Translations under genes and position numbers: made by a program
The notes under the pieces: generated by a model
Databases searched by the model: none
What the model saw: only the letters and a program-made list of their open reading frames with translations
What the model was told of the DNA's origin: nothing
Part shown: positions 1 to 9,605 of the stretch, piece by piece
Layout of the letters: each line of letters starts with the position of its first letter
Numbering within the stretch: position 1 is the first letter of the stretch
Assembly (NCBI GenBank): GCA_002420185.1
Contig: DIHO01000006.1
Span: 121,007 to 185,006 of the forward strand
DNA: 64,000 nt
Source of the DNA: Opitutales bacterium UBA5694
GTDB taxonomy: Bacteria > Verrucomicrobiota > Verrucomicrobiia > Opitutales > Opitutaceae
Direction of reading: 5' to 3'

Positions 1-120
1 TCTCGCCTCATAGGAAGCCGCGCGAGAGTTCTGCCACTCGGTACGAACGACCTTTGGTATTGCTTCACCAAGTTAGCCCTACATTCGTTATCCTAAATAC
101 CTTTTTAACGCGATAGAACC

Positions 121-1797
121 ATGCAAAAACCAACCATTAGCAAATACAGGACCTATCCGGTCATCGACTTGCCGCAGAGACAGTGGCCCAACCGGGTCAT
201 CGATTCTGCGCCAATCTGGTGCAGCGTCGACCTTCGTGATGGCAATCAAGCCCTTGCGATTCCCATGAGCGTTGAAGAAAAGGTGGAAATGTTCCAGTCC
301 CTCGTGAAAATTGGTTTCAAGGAAATCGAGGTGGGCTTCCCTTCTGCTTCAGAAACGGAATTCGCCTTTTTACGCCGTCTCGTATCTGATAATTTGATAC
401 CTGAAGATGTTCACATACAAGTGCTTGTTCAATGTCGTGATCACCTGATCAAACGAACCTTTGAGTCTCTCGAAGGGATAAAAAACGTCATTGTCCATAT
501 CTACAACTCAACCAATCCCTTGCAAAGACGCGTTGTATTCGACAAGGACAAAGCCGCCATCAGGCAAATCGCCGTTGCTGGAGCGCAACTTGTTAAAGAG
601 ATGGTGGCGACCGTGCCCGATACCAATATCCGACTCGAGTACTCTCCGGAAAGTTTTAGCGATACCGAACTAGAGTTCTCCCTCGAATGCTGTGAAGCCG
701 TAGCCGACGTGTGGGAGCCTACTCCGGCAAAGAAAATCATACTGAATCTTCCCGCTACCGTTGAGCTTTTCACACCTAATGTACACGCAGATCAGATCGA
801 ATGGTTCTGCAACCACTTCTCTAGACGCGAATCTGCCACGATAAGTTTACATACGCACAACGACCGAGGCACGGGAATCGCCGCGACGGAACTGGGATTA
901 ATGGCCGGAGCCGACCGGGTAGAGGGCACCCTTTTTGGAAACGGGGAACGTACCGGTAATCTGGATATAGTTACGGTGGCACTTAACATGTACACGCAAG
1001 GGGTACACCCAAAACTGGATTTCTCCAACCTTAACCAGGTTCGGGAAATGTACGAGCGGGTAACCCGTATGGACGTTCACGAACGTACCCCCTACTCGGG
1101 AGACCTTGTGTTCACTGCTTTTTCAGGTTCGCACCAAGACGCAATCAAAAAGGGTTTTGCACATCAGAACGAAGATCCGTCTGCCTTATGGCAAGTCCCC
1201 TATCTTCCCATCGACCCAGCGGATATGGGTAGAAGCTACAGGGCCATTATTCGGATCAATTCCCAATCTGGCAAAGGCGGCGTGGCTTATGTCATGGAGA
1301 AGGAATACGGTTATCGCTTACCAAAAGAGATGCACAAAGAATTAGGCAAAGCCGTCAACCGTATCGCTGACAAAACCGGAGATGAAATTACTCCAGAAGG
1401 AGTTTACGCGTGCTTCAAGAGCGAATACGTAGACATCGTTCAACCTCTTGAAATTCTGGAATTCCGTAGCGAACGGATCGATGACAATTGCGTGGAGGTA
1501 TGGGCGGTTGTTAAGCATTTTGGCACCAAAAAGAACCTTCGTGGCACCGGAAACGGCCCTATAGCAGCCTTCTTCAATGCTCTGGAAGATGTGGATGTAT
1601 CCAATTTTGAGTTACTATCTTACATTGAGCATTCACTTGGACGTGGTGCGGATTCGATGGCAGTGTCTTACATACAATTGAAAGACAAGGGCACCAGCGC
1701 ACGATGCTTTGGAGCAGGAATTGACACGAATATTGAACTCGCATCGATTAGAGGTGTGATCAGTGCCATCAATCGTCTTGTCGGTAAGCGGTCCTAG
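121..1797 (+). CDS. leuA: 2-isopropylmalate synthase (long type)
   Basis: Cytoplasmic enzyme for the first committed step of leucine synthesis: acetyl-CoA plus 2-oxoisovalerate gives 2-isopropylmalate. The 558-residue product has the HMGL-like TIM barrel at about residues 30-310. The N-terminal catalytic motif DLRDGNQAL is at 37-45, the metal-binding HTHNDRGTG at 244-252 and GNGERTGN at 273-280. The C-terminal third (about 430-555) fits the LeuA allosteric domain that mediates leucine feedback. Length and the SVDLRDGNQA form match the long type 2 family seen in actinobacteria and others. The ATG at 121 has no clear Shine-Dalgarno sequence, but homology starts only about 10 residues in, so the start is reasonable. 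It is isolated, convergent with the next gene. Function is near certain from the motifs. Confidence 0.96.
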   Translation: MQKPTISKYRTYPVIDLPQRQWPNRVIDSAPIWCSVDLRDGNQALAIPMSVEEKVEMFQSLVKIGFKEIEVGFPSASETEFAFLRRLVSDNLIPEDVHIQVLVQCRDHLIKRTFESLEGIKNVIVHIYNSTNPLQRRVVFDKDKAAIRQIAVAGAQLVKEMVATVPDTNIRLEYSPESFSDTELEFSLECCEAVADVWEPTPAKKIILNLPATVELFTPNVHADQIEWFCNHFSRRESATISLHTHNDRGTGIAATELGLMAGADRVEGTLFGNGERTGNLDIVTVALNMYTQGVHPKLDFSNLNQVREMYERVTRMDVHERTPYSGDLVFTAFSGSHQDAIKKGFAHQNEDPSALWQVPYLPIDPADMGRSYRAIIRINSQSGKGGVAYVMEKEYGYRLPKEMHKELGKAVNRIADKTGDEITPEGVYACFKSEYVDIVQPLEILEFRSERIDDNCVEVWAVVKHFGTKKNLRGTGNGPIAAFFNALEDVDVSNFELLSYIEHSLGRGADSMAVSYIQLKDKGTSARCFGAGIDTNIELASIRGVISAINRLVGKRS

Positions 1798-1855
1798 ACC
1801 AGCCATATCTTAATTAATAATGGTGGTAATCGTGCCCTAGTGAGTCCTACCCCAA

Positions 1856-2365
1856 TCATTTGGAACGGTGCCCGCCTCCGCCGACATAGCCTATGTCCTT
1901 AAGCGATTCTCCGGACACCTCGTAGGCACGGCCAAAACCTAGAACTAGTCTACCTTCGCTGGGAATCAGTTTAAATAGGTCGAAGTCGACCAATTCCTTT
2001 AAATAGCTCATCGTTTCTCCATGGCGCGACTCCATCTTGGATATGATGTGCATCCAATCCGAAGAATCACGATCGACGATCAACGCCTGGCAATCGACCG
2101 TCAACCGCTTCCGAGCAAATAGGTTCTCAGTCACCGACTCGTCCTCGATAAGCATAACACTCGCCCTTTTGGAACGGCGGATTTGTAATGTGTGCTTTGC
2201 TATCGAACTGATGTAGACATAGAATCGGCAATTCTCGTCCACGAAGACGGGCGCATAACTAGAAAGCGGATCACCCTCCTCATCCACGGATGCGAGAATC
2301 ACGCTATGCACGGATTCGATCAGTGAATCCAGTTCAGTACGAGCGGTTTCAAATTCCTCCGACAT
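1856..2365 (-). CDS. HugZ-like / pyridoxamine 5'-phosphate oxidase-fold protein
   Basis: A 169-residue split-barrel protein of the PNPOx-like superfamily. The FARKRLT stretch at residues 83-89 and the late VLGFGRAYEV segment resemble the HugZ/HutZ haem-utilisation branch rather than true PdxH. The short tail ending GGGGHRSK is glycine- and histidine-rich; in HugZ-type proteins a C-terminal His contributes to haem binding, so haem handling is plausible but inferred. It is shorter than classic HugZ proteins, being a single barrel domain. It lies 6 bases downstream of the methyltransferase at 2372-3565 on the same strand, so the two are probably cotranscribed. It could equally be a flavin-binding stress protein of the same fold. 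Confidence 0.8.
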   Translation of the reverse strand: MSEEFETARTELDSLIESVHSVILASVDEEGDPLSSYAPVFVDENCRFYVYISSIAKHTLQIRRSKRASVMLIEDESVTENLFARKRLTVDCQALIVDRDSSDWMHIISKMESRHGETMSYLKELVDFDLFKLIPSEGRLVLGFGRAYEVSGESLKDIGYVGGGGHRSK

Positions 2366-2371
2366 GATAAA

Positions 2372-3565
2372 CTAGGTGCTTTCCAGCTTTCGGCATTTCA
2401 GCAAGCGCCGCCTTCCTCCCACGTCCGTGGTTCCGATGGCGAACAAGTCCCCACCGTCTCTCAAACCCAGCTTTCGCTTCATATCGGGACTCGATAAACC
2501 CGCATTCCTAGCCAGGACATTTGCTTGGCCTTCTGGAAACAATGCCGTAGCGCCTTTCTTCTGCAGCTCTCCCGAATCCAGAATCTCAAAGACTTTTCCG
2601 GGGAATCCCTCAATCATCTGGTCTGACGAATAGAAGCGCGTTCTCGGGTGCATTAAAGCCAAGCCTAGCCTATCGCCCAAAGTTTTAAAACCTCCCCCTT
2701 TCATTATCGACGCATTAGGCTCATATAGAAATTTTGAATACATGGAGTAACTGCCCTTTGACGCCTTCTCTTCAGATCTCTTAAATATAAACGTATCCCA
2801 GTTGGAATCATTGAGCCGGTTAACGCATACGATTTCGGGTTCGCCGGCATGCTCTTCCCTAGCGATGCAGAAGCATTCTTTGCATTCATTCTCAATCGAA
2901 ATAATGTGGATTTCGAAAATATGGGGTAAACTTGCGATGATCCTGTCTACATCCAAACCGGGTGAAAGTTTAACCGCTACCTTTCCACTTTTTTTCAGAA
3001 GTATTTTCCAATATTGCTTCAAGTTCGGTTCGCAATCTTCCAGAGCAGAAACTTTCAAGCTGCGATTATCCCGCCTCGCAGGATCCAGATAAACCACGTC
3101 CACCCTACCCGAGTATTTATCCAACCAGTCTAGCCCATCGTCAGCAAACGTCTCGACCAGGGACTCTTTCCCTAGAACCAATACGTTTTGAGCGACCATT
3201 TCCGAAAGTTCACGATTTCGTTCGATATGGAAAACGCGTTTAAATGTCTCCGAAAATGCGATCGCATCCACTCCAAAGCCTCCGGTTAGATCGGCGATCG
3301 TCGCTCCTTCTAGCAGACCGGCCTTGTAATCCGCGGCATATTCCGAGGAACACTGCTCTAAAGAGAGACTGCACGGAAAGACGATCGACTCGTTCGCATA
3401 CCAACGCGGCAGCTTCTTACGAATTCTCTGACGGGCTTTAACCTGTTGGGCCACAAAGGCCATAGGCAAATCCGGATAGCGCTTGGACATCAAAGCCACC
3501 CTTTCCGGAGAATCTTCCAGATAATCCTGAATTAGCACAATGATATCCGGTGTCATTTTCATCAA
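2372..3565 (-). CDS. Class I SAM methyltransferase with THUMP-like C-terminal domain
   Basis: A 397-residue cytoplasmic protein. SAM-binding motif I is DLTGGFGVD at residues 92-100, and a motif IV-like DPARRD is at 161-166. The C-terminal part (about 310-395) resembles the THUMP-like domain of bacterial SAM-dependent methyltransferases. The substrate is not known; an RNA substrate is inferred from the THUMP-like fold. The N-terminus reads MMKM, so the true start could be any of three Met codons within ten bases. The first ATG overlaps the stop of the upstream short-chain dehydrogenase remnant (3562-3858) in an ATGA arrangement. The HugZ-like gene follows after 6 bases, suggesting one transcript. 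Confidence 0.86.
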   Translation of the reverse strand: MMKMTPDIIVLIQDYLEDSPERVALMSKRYPDLPMAFVAQQVKARQRIRKKLPRWYANESIVFPCSLSLEQCSSEYAADYKAGLLEGATIADLTGGFGVDAIAFSETFKRVFHIERNRELSEMVAQNVLVLGKESLVETFADDGLDWLDKYSGRVDVVYLDPARRDNRSLKVSALEDCEPNLKQYWKILLKKSGKVAVKLSPGLDVDRIIASLPHIFEIHIISIENECKECFCIAREEHAGEPEIVCVNRLNDSNWDTFIFKRSEEKASKGSYSMYSKFLYEPNASIMKGGGFKTLGDRLGLALMHPRTRFYSSDQMIEGFPGKVFEILDSGELQKKGATALFPEGQANVLARNAGLSSPDMKRKLGLRDGGDLFAIGTTDVGGRRRLLKCRKLEST

Positions 3566-3858
3566 GAAAACCCAGGGCTTGCGGAAACGCCACTATGAAC
3601 GGTCATCGCCTGAACAACCGGATAGCTGTAAAGACCCGAAACCATAAAGCCGATGAAACGAGCGATTTCCGTTTCGTCTCCCATCTTGCCGATCAGCACG
3701 ATTTCTTCTAAACTTTTGCCCCGCTCCACTCTCATCCTGGTTTTTGTCATATCCATCATTATAAATTTAGGGGCACTTGGCATCCCGATCGCTATCGTGG
3801 AACTTGTCAACGGTGCCGTTTTTCCAGAAAAATCAATCGGGTACCCATTTGTTTCCAT
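3562..3858 (-). pseudogene. Short-chain dehydrogenase remnant with large internal deletion
   Basis: This 98-codon frame is open but cannot encode a working enzyme. Residues about 7-30 look like a degraded SDR N-terminus: DFSGKTAPLTSSTIAIG stands where DFSGKTALVTGSxxGIG is expected, with glycines of TGxxxGIG lost. Residue about 33 onward jumps straight to an SDR C-terminus: DMTKTR, then IGKMGDETEIARFIGF, then QAMTVHSGVSASPGFS in place of the usual GQxxxVDGG ending. The roughly 150 residues with the Ser-Tyr-Lys catalytic centre are missing. The stop overlaps the methyltransferase start (ATGA), so the frame may survive because translation of the next gene is coupled to it. The family call is by eye from well-known SDR motifs. 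Confidence 0.8.
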
Positions 3859-4091
3859 CGCCGGAGTTTCACGATCAGATTGATAATGTGAATCCGAAAA
3901 TCCGTTTCATCACTTAAAGGATTCATAACCGAATTCAAATACTTCGAAAAATCGAGGCTATCAGCCTTAATTGCATAAACCGAACCTGATACACATAACC
4001 CTCAAACCAACTGCGTAAAAGGTTGACCCAAAATTTGCAGCACGGATGATCCCGATTCTCATTTCAAACCCATCAATGCTCATCTCTCGGA

Positions 4092-5087
4092 ATGGCCTTT
4101 CGGAATTGCAATCAATCTCCAAACCTGCTCAGCGCCGCCTTTCGGTCTACACGGGTCCTCTCTGCTTTGCTTTCAGCAATCTTTGTGGGCTGCTCCGCCG
4201 TCGGTGAGTTTCCAGAAAAACCAATAAAGATCATTGTCCCAACGAACACCGGAGGCGAAGTAGATACCCTTGCCCGGATTTTTCAGAGGGCTTTTCAGAA
4301 GCACAAGATTCTTCCCGTGAAAACGGTTGTGGTCAATTTGGAAGGGGCTGGTGGCACCATTGGGACGCGAAAGATAAAGGATTCCCCACCAGATGGATAC
4401 ACGATCGGACTTTGGACTCCTGGAATCGTCACCTCAAAGGCCATGGGCATCGTCAGTTATGACCATACGGACTTTACCGTTATTGGCCGATCAGGCTATT
4501 CGAAGCTCGGTTTGGGCGTTCTGGGAAGCTCGCGTTTTGCTTCCATCGAGACGCTGGTATCCGAATCAAAGAAAGATCCAAAGTCTGTCAAAATCGCCAC
4601 CAACATCGGGCTCCCTGTGCATTTGACTCCCCTCATGTTTGCCGAAGGAGCTGGAATCGAACTGAACTTCATCCAAACCGGTGGAGGTTCAAAACGGCTC
4701 GCATCCATCCTTGGCCAACACACAGATCTCTCTCTCTTCTCGCTTCTGGAATTTATCAAGTATCAGAGCACGGGCCTCAAACCGCTCGTGTTCCTTTCAG
4801 AAGAGCGCCCACTGCAGTTTCCTGAAACGCCAACCGCCAAAGAAATCGGCGTCGACCTAGTCATTAGCGACTCCCGCATTTGGCTGGCTCCAAAATTCAC
4901 GCCAAGCGATCGCATCGAATATATCACGAACGCCTTACGCAAAGTAATGGCACTTCCTGAAATTGAGAAAAAATTCAAATCCCTCGGAATCCACAATGAG
5001 TTTGGCGGTCCTGAGATCGTCCACGAATTTCTCGACAATATGAGCGAGCGGGTCACGCCCATCGCCACCCTAGCAAGAAATCCTTAA
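4092..5087 (+). CDS. tctC: Tripartite tricarboxylate transporter substrate-binding protein
   Basis: A 331-residue solute-binding protein of the Bug/TctC family, which captures carboxylates outside the membrane and hands them to TctBA. The N-terminus has a hydrophobic stretch ending IFVGC with Cys34, a plausible lipoprotein signal, so it is probably tethered rather than freely periplasmic. The mature start FPEKPIKIIVPTNTGGEVD is diagnostic of the family: the P(I/W)xxIVP segment followed by a Gly-rich loop and an Asp. It lies 3 bases ahead of tctB in a tctC-tctB-tctA operon. The substrate cannot be read from sequence; citrate is only one of many known ligands. The ATG at 4092 is preferred because it gives a complete export signal. 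Confidence 0.9.
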   Translation: MAFRNCNQSPNLLSAAFRSTRVLSALLSAIFVGCSAVGEFPEKPIKIIVPTNTGGEVDTLARIFQRAFQKHKILPVKTVVVNLEGAGGTIGTRKIKDSPPDGYTIGLWTPGIVTSKAMGIVSYDHTDFTVIGRSGYSKLGLGVLGSSRFASIETLVSESKKDPKSVKIATNIGLPVHLTPLMFAEGAGIELNFIQTGGGSKRLASILGQHTDLSLFSLLEFIKYQSTGLKPLVFLSEERPLQFPETPTAKEIGVDLVISDSRIWLAPKFTPSDRIEYITNALRKVMALPEIEKKFKSLGIHNEFGGPEIVHEFLDNMSERVTPIATLARNP

Positions 5088-5090
5088 TCC

Positions 5091-5567
5091 ATGGCTTCGA
5101 AATCCCGGACCCCTCGTCTCGACCTCGCCATATGTGGTGGCTTGACTGCCTTGGCTGTATTCATATTAATGGGAGTAAAGGACATTCCTCCTCCTTTTTT
5201 CGATCCCATCGGTTCCGCAGCCTTCCCTAAATACGCCGCCTACTTGGTAATTGCTTTCGCAATTGCAATCGCTATCCGAGCGTACCGTTCGTTAAAAACG
5301 GAGAAACCGAAAGAAGCCCAGGGATTTATGAGTGAACCCCTTTTGGCACTATCAGTAGTTTTAATTCCCAGCCTTTACACCGCGTCAATGCAGATCGGTC
5401 TTCTAAGCTACCGGATCGCCACAGTGATTTTTATTTTGCTTCTGACCTCTATTCTCGCGCGACTTGAAAAGCGCGCTATGATTTCAAGTGCAATCATCGC
5501 ATTAGTATTCGGTTTTGGAGGACAGTATCTCTTTACCGAGGTTTTCTACATGGATCTGCCCCAATAA
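5091..5567 (+). CDS. tctB: Tripartite tricarboxylate transporter small membrane subunit
   Basis: A 158-residue membrane protein with four hydrophobic segments: about residues 14-30, 48-64, 80-98 and the paired stretch 108-150. This is the usual size and topology of TctB. Its poor sequence conservation is normal for the family, so the call leans on position between tctC (3 bases upstream) and tctA (6 bases downstream). TctB and TctA together form the ion-coupled membrane part of the transporter. Confidence 0.88.
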   Translation: MASKSRTPRLDLAICGGLTALAVFILMGVKDIPPPFFDPIGSAAFPKYAAYLVIAFAIAIAIRAYRSLKTEKPKEAQGFMSEPLLALSVVLIPSLYTASMQIGLLSYRIATVIFILLLTSILARLEKRAMISSAIIALVFGFGGQYLFTEVFYMDLPQ

Positions 5568-5573
5568 TTCGCT

Positions 5574-7079
5574 ATGGAAATTTTGAATGCGTTCCAGCAT
5601 GTTTTAAGCCCCTATCCGCTTATGTGGATAGTCGTCGGTGTCGCCAGCGGCATCTTTGTGGGGGCGATACCGGGCCTCGGAGGCGGAATGCTCATGGCTC
5701 TTACCGTGCCCCTCACTTTCTCCATGGACAGCACGAACGCGGTTCTGCTGCTCATGGGTATACACGTGGGTTCCGTCAGCGGTGGATTGATCAGTGCGAC
5801 CTTGCTCAGAATGCCCGGAACACCATCCGCAATGATGACGACATTCGATGGCTACCCTCTTGCCCAAAAGGGACAGCCCGGCAAGGCCCTCAGCCTTGGT
5901 ATTGGAGCCTCGCTTTTCGGCGGTATTGTCTCAGGTATATTTCTGATCACCTTAGCACCACCTCTTTCACATCTGGCCCATAAATTTGGCCCTTGGGAGT
6001 ACTTCACGATGGTACTCATGGCCATGGTGTTGATCGCCTCTATCAGCCAAGGCTCTATGCTAAAAGGCCTAGTGGCTGCCCTCCTCGGGCTCCTCGCTGC
6101 GATGCCCGGATTAAATGAATCAGACGGGCAGCTCCGCCTCACATACGGTTTCGAATCTATGGATGACGGATTCAATCTCTTGCCCGTCCTGCTGGGGATT
6201 TTCGTCATGAGCCAGATCATCAAGGACGCACTGGAGATCAACAAAAAGGGGATTAGCATATCGATGGCGAAGACCGACCGCATCTTCCCAAAATTCAGGG
6301 AGTGGAAGCAGCACATTTTCAACATCCTCAGATCCTCTTGCATCGGAACGTGGGTTGGCATCCTTCCCGGAATTGGAGCTAGCATCTCCTCAATGGTCGC
6401 CTACGGAATTGCAAAAACGTTTAGCAAAAAACCAGAGAAGTTCGGAACCGGACACGATGAGGGAATCGTGGCTGCGGAATCCGCCAACAACGCCAACGCG
6501 GGAGGAGCTCTGATTCCCCTCATCACAATTGGGATTCCTGGAGCACCAGTAGACGCGATTTTACTAGGAGCAATGATCATGCACCAGATCCAACCAGGAC
6601 CCCTGCTTTTTCAAACCAATGGAGATCTAGTCTGGTCGCTAATGACTGGGTACATTATTGCAAATATCGTGATGTTTCTCATCATGGTTTTCTCCGCTCG
6701 CGGACTAGCCAAGGTTATCAACATCAACCGTGCCTACCTAATTCCCATTGTATTCGCGTTCTGTCTGATTGGAGCCTACGCTCCTTCGAATCGCATGTTC
6801 GATGTTTGGGTCGTGATTGGCTTTGGCGTTCTCGGATTTATTCTGGACAAAGCGAAATTCCCACTTGGGCCTTTCGTCATTGGCTATGTTCTGGCCGGAA
6901 TTATGGAATCTGAACTCCGTTCTGGTTTGCAAATGTCCGAAGGTTCATTCGTGCCCATGATAACCCGCCCGATTGCCGCCTCCTTTACCATAGTATCGGT
7001 CGCCTTTCTAATCTACTCCGTTTATCAAGAGTGGAGTTCTCGGAAACGTGATAGAATCGATGATGCGAAAACTAAATAG
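5574..7079 (+). CDS. tctA: Tripartite tricarboxylate transporter large membrane subunit
   Basis: A 501-residue polytopic permease, with about 11-12 hydrophobic segments. The N-terminal GIFVGAIPGLGGGMLMAL is the conserved TctA signature with the G-x-x-PGL core, and a second related half-repeat, GTWVGILPGIGASISSM, lies near residue 258, reflecting the internal duplication of the family. It is the ion-coupled translocating subunit of the tctCBA operon. The third gene position, tight spacing and full length all agree. Substrate specificity depends on TctC and is unknown. Confidence 0.93.
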   Translation: MEILNAFQHVLSPYPLMWIVVGVASGIFVGAIPGLGGGMLMALTVPLTFSMDSTNAVLLLMGIHVGSVSGGLISATLLRMPGTPSAMMTTFDGYPLAQKGQPGKALSLGIGASLFGGIVSGIFLITLAPPLSHLAHKFGPWEYFTMVLMAMVLIASISQGSMLKGLVAALLGLLAAMPGLNESDGQLRLTYGFESMDDGFNLLPVLLGIFVMSQIIKDALEINKKGISISMAKTDRIFPKFREWKQHIFNILRSSCIGTWVGILPGIGASISSMVAYGIAKTFSKKPEKFGTGHDEGIVAAESANNANAGGALIPLITIGIPGAPVDAILLGAMIMHQIQPGPLLFQTNGDLVWSLMTGYIIANIVMFLIMVFSARGLAKVININRAYLIPIVFAFCLIGAYAPSNRMFDVWVVIGFGVLGFILDKAKFPLGPFVIGYVLAGIMESELRSGLQMSEGSFVPMITRPIAASFTIVSVAFLIYSVYQEWSSRKRDRIDDAKTK

Positions 7080-7119
7080 CCTTCCCTACTTTCCCAATCC
7101 AAAGCCAGCTTAAAAACGG

Positions 7120-7623
7120 ATGAATACGCTGCACATCGTCATGGGAGCTCCCGCAGCGGGCAAAACGACTTACGCCAAGCGATTGGCGAAAGAAAAAAAA
7201 GCCTCCCTCATCGACATTGACTCCGCCACTGAACGGGTCGTTCGAGCCGGGCTGGATTTGGCGACAAAAAACCCCGACGATCGAGATAGCCCGGTCTTTA
7301 AAGACTCTTTTCGAGAGCCTATTTACGAAACCCTATTCGCCATTGCCAAAGACAATCTTTACCACAATAATGTCATTTTGGTGGGTCCATTCACCCTCGA
7401 GGCTCGCGACGCCAACTGGCTGGAAAAACTGAAATTGAGATTTGGTACGAGCGTTTGCGCTCATTTCATCACTTGTGATCCGGAGACGAGGCACCAACGA
7501 ATGGCTAAACGAGGAAACCCTCGAGACCTAATCAAACTGGAAGACTGGAAAAACTATACCCAGTACTATAGGGGCGACAATCCACCCGCATTTCTGCATA
7601 AATACGTTGATACAAGCTCCTAG
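7120..7623 (+). CDS. Small P-loop kinase / AAA-type ATPase
   Basis: A 167-residue protein with a clear Walker A at the N-terminus (GAPAAGKTT, about residues 9-17), followed by LIDIDSATERVVRAG, where the DID pair resembles the acidic motif of zeta-toxin- and gluconate-kinase-like small-molecule kinases. A later RHQRMAKRGNPRD segment fits a lid with phosphate-contacting arginines. It begins 40 bases after tctA and precedes trpE by 70 bases. No antitoxin-like gene is next to it, so a toxin role is not supported. Substrate unknown. Confidence 0.7.
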   Translation: MNTLHIVMGAPAAGKTTYAKRLAKEKKASLIDIDSATERVVRAGLDLATKNPDDRDSPVFKDSFREPIYETLFAIAKDNLYHNNVILVGPFTLEARDANWLEKLKLRFGTSVCAHFITCDPETRHQRMAKRGNPRDLIKLEDWKNYTQYYRGDNPPAFLHKYVDTSS

Positions 7624-7693
7624 CCAAAGGAGTCGTCATCCGAATTTCATAGACACTGGTGCTTCGTCTCTTAACGTTGCCCCGACCTAAGAG

Positions 7694-9193
7694 ATGTCAC
7701 ACAACCTACAGCCCAATATCGATCTCGAGACGTTTGAAGCCTTGTCAAAGAAAGGGAATCTCATTCCCGTCTATGCGGATCTCATGGCGGATTTGGAAAC
7801 TCCGGTGACCGCTTACGCCAAGCTCAAATCGGAAAGTCCCGCTTTCCTTCTCGAATCCATCGAGGGCGGCGAACGGCTATCGCGTTACACGTTCATCGCA
7901 TGCCGGCCTCGGAAAATCTTTCGAAGCGACTGGGACACGACCTGTATCGAGGAAACCGGTCAGGAGCTGCGCACCATCCCCACTCCAAATGATCCGCTTT
8001 CCCTCATCGAAGAGGAAATGGCCCAGTACAACCCAATCGACTTTCCTGAACTTCCTCCATTTACTGGCGGTGCAGTCGGGTACGTGTCGTATGAATACAT
8101 TTGTAGAGTTGAACCAACCGTTCCAAGGGCCAAGTCAAACCATCACAAGTCCCCATTGAGCTACTACATGCTGGCGGACTCCATAGTCATTTTCGATCGG
8201 GCAAAACAGACAATTCGGCTTCTCGTCAATGCACGTTTGAATGCTCATGAGAACCCCCAAGCCGCTTACGAGGCGGCTTTAACCGAACTCGGGCAACTTC
8301 GCGAAACCTTAGCGAAGCCAAACCCAGCAAGCCCGGTTACGCTCCAAACGTCGAAGGACATCGAGATCCCTGACGGCAATTTTATCAAAGAGGACTTCGA
8401 AAACCTGGTAGAGCGATCTAAGGAGTACATCCGAGCGGGTGACATTTTCCAAGTCGTATTGAGCCAGCGATTTGAGAAAGACTTCAAGCAGAGCCCGCTC
8501 GATCTATACCGTGCTCTGCGCACGGTAAATCCTTCGCCCTACATGTTCCTGCTTGAAGCGGACGGATTCGCTATCGTAGGTGCATCTCCAGAGGTCCACG
8601 TAAAGCTAACCGGCGACAAAGTAGAGATCCGTCCGATCGCTGGCACACGGCATAGGGGAAAGACCGAAGAAGAAGACTTGGAATTGGAAAAAGACCTTCT
8701 CGCGGACGAGAAAGAAAAAGCGGAGCACCTAATGCTCATAGATCTGGCTCGCAACGACATCGGTCGTGTCTGCGAATACGGGTCCGTATCCGTTCCCGAC
8801 TACATGACGATTGAGCGGTATTCCCACGTCATGCACATCGTTTCCCAAGTGGAAGGGAAGATCGAGTCCGGGAAAAACGCTTTCGACCTTATGCGAGCCA
8901 CCTTTCCAGCAGGAACGGTAAGCGGCGCTCCCAAGATTCGGGCAATGCAAATTATTTCGGAAAGCGAGCCCGACCAGCGTGAGTTCTATTCGGGGGCCCT
9001 AGGCTATTTCAGTTACAATGGGAATCTCGACTCGTGCATAACGCTCCGCACTGCGATGATAAGTGGTAACAAAGTGGTCATTCAAGCGGGAGCGGGAATT
9101 GTAGCCGATTCAGATCCTACCTCTGAATACCAGGAGACGATCTTTAAAGCATCCGCCCTTTTAAAAGCCGTTGCAGTCGCCGATTCGTTCTAA
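7694..9193 (+). CDS. trpE: Anthranilate synthase component I
   Basis: A 499-residue chorismate-utilising enzyme that makes anthranilate for tryptophan synthesis, using ammonia from a TrpG partner not in this window. The N-terminal [15 protein letters not shown] segment is the tryptophan-feedback region, where the LLES element contacts Trp in known enzymes. The catalytic half shows [29 protein letters not shown], the [11 protein letters not shown] loop and the C-terminal [12 protein letters not shown]. These distinguish it from isochorismate and aminodeoxychorismate synthases, although PabB is the nearest alternative. It stands alone here, without other trp genes or a visible leader-peptide attenuator upstream. 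Confidence 0.94.
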   Translation: MSHNLQPNIDLETFEALSKKGNLIPVYADLMADLETPVTAYAKLKSESPAFLLESIEGGERLSRYTFIACRPRKIFRSDWDTTCIEETGQELRTIPTPNDPLSLIEEEMAQYNPIDFPELPPFTGGAVGYVSYEYICRVEPTVPRAKSNHHKSPLSYYMLADSIVIFDRAKQTIRLLVNARLNAHENPQAAYEAALTELGQLRETLAKPNPASPVTLQTSKDIEIPDGNFIKEDFENLVERSKEYIRAGDIFQVVLSQRFEKDFKQSPLDLYRALRTVNPSPYMFLLEADGFAIVGASPEVHVKLTGDKVEIRPIAGTRHRGKTEEEDLELEKDLLADEKEKAEHLMLIDLARNDIGRVCEYGSVSVPDYMTIERYSHVMHIVSQVEGKIESGKNAFDLMRATFPAGTVSGAPKIRAMQIISESEPDQREFYSGALGYFSYNGNLDSCITLRTAMISGNKVVIQAGAGIVADSDPTSEYQETIFKASALLKAVAVADSF

Positions 9194-9605
9194 GATCCTC
9201 TAAAAAAATTATTTAGTGACCCACTTTCAAATAACCTTTCAATAAGATAGTGGTCGCTTTTCCTAGGTCATTTAATCTTCCCTCTAAAAGGTTAGAGACT
9301 TGGCTTACCTTTGAAATCTACCTCCACAAAAACAGGTTCATTCCAGCCAAGGCGTTTTCTAACAAGCGTTACCTCGCCCTTAATCTGGGTAATGATAGAC
9401 TACCCGGTACTACCGCTCTGAGTCGTCTATGAAATTTTAAGTTTTTCCCCTTGAGAAGCAATGGATCCATACGCTTTCAAAATGCTAAAATCAGACAGCA
9501 GACTGAAAGGTTTTTCCTATCGCGAAGCCCATAGGAATCCAGTCTCGAAAAAAAGATAATCATTCAATCCGATCCAGCTCTCACAGGAGGGGGATCGAAT
9601 CCTCT
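9194..9605. other. Gene-free stretch after trpE
   Basis: 412 bases with no convincing gene. A 60-codon frame on the plus strand looks random. On the minus strand, about 9300-9380 reads as a short protein-like run (VTLVRKRLGWNEPVFVEV) bounded by stops, possibly another gene relic, which I cannot assign. A small stem, CTCTAA-AAGG-TTAGAG, sits at 9282-9297 without a following T-run, so it is a poor terminator. Confidence 0.5.

Noticed and set aside
5852..6385. 177-codon minus-strand frame inside tctA
   Set aside because: Antisense shadow of a well-supported membrane protein; Arg/Pro/Ser-rich composition typical of such shadows.
7120..7623. Toxin-antitoxin reading of the small P-loop kinase
   Set aside because: Walker A and DID motifs resemble zeta toxins superficially, but there is no antitoxin-sized partner gene on either side.
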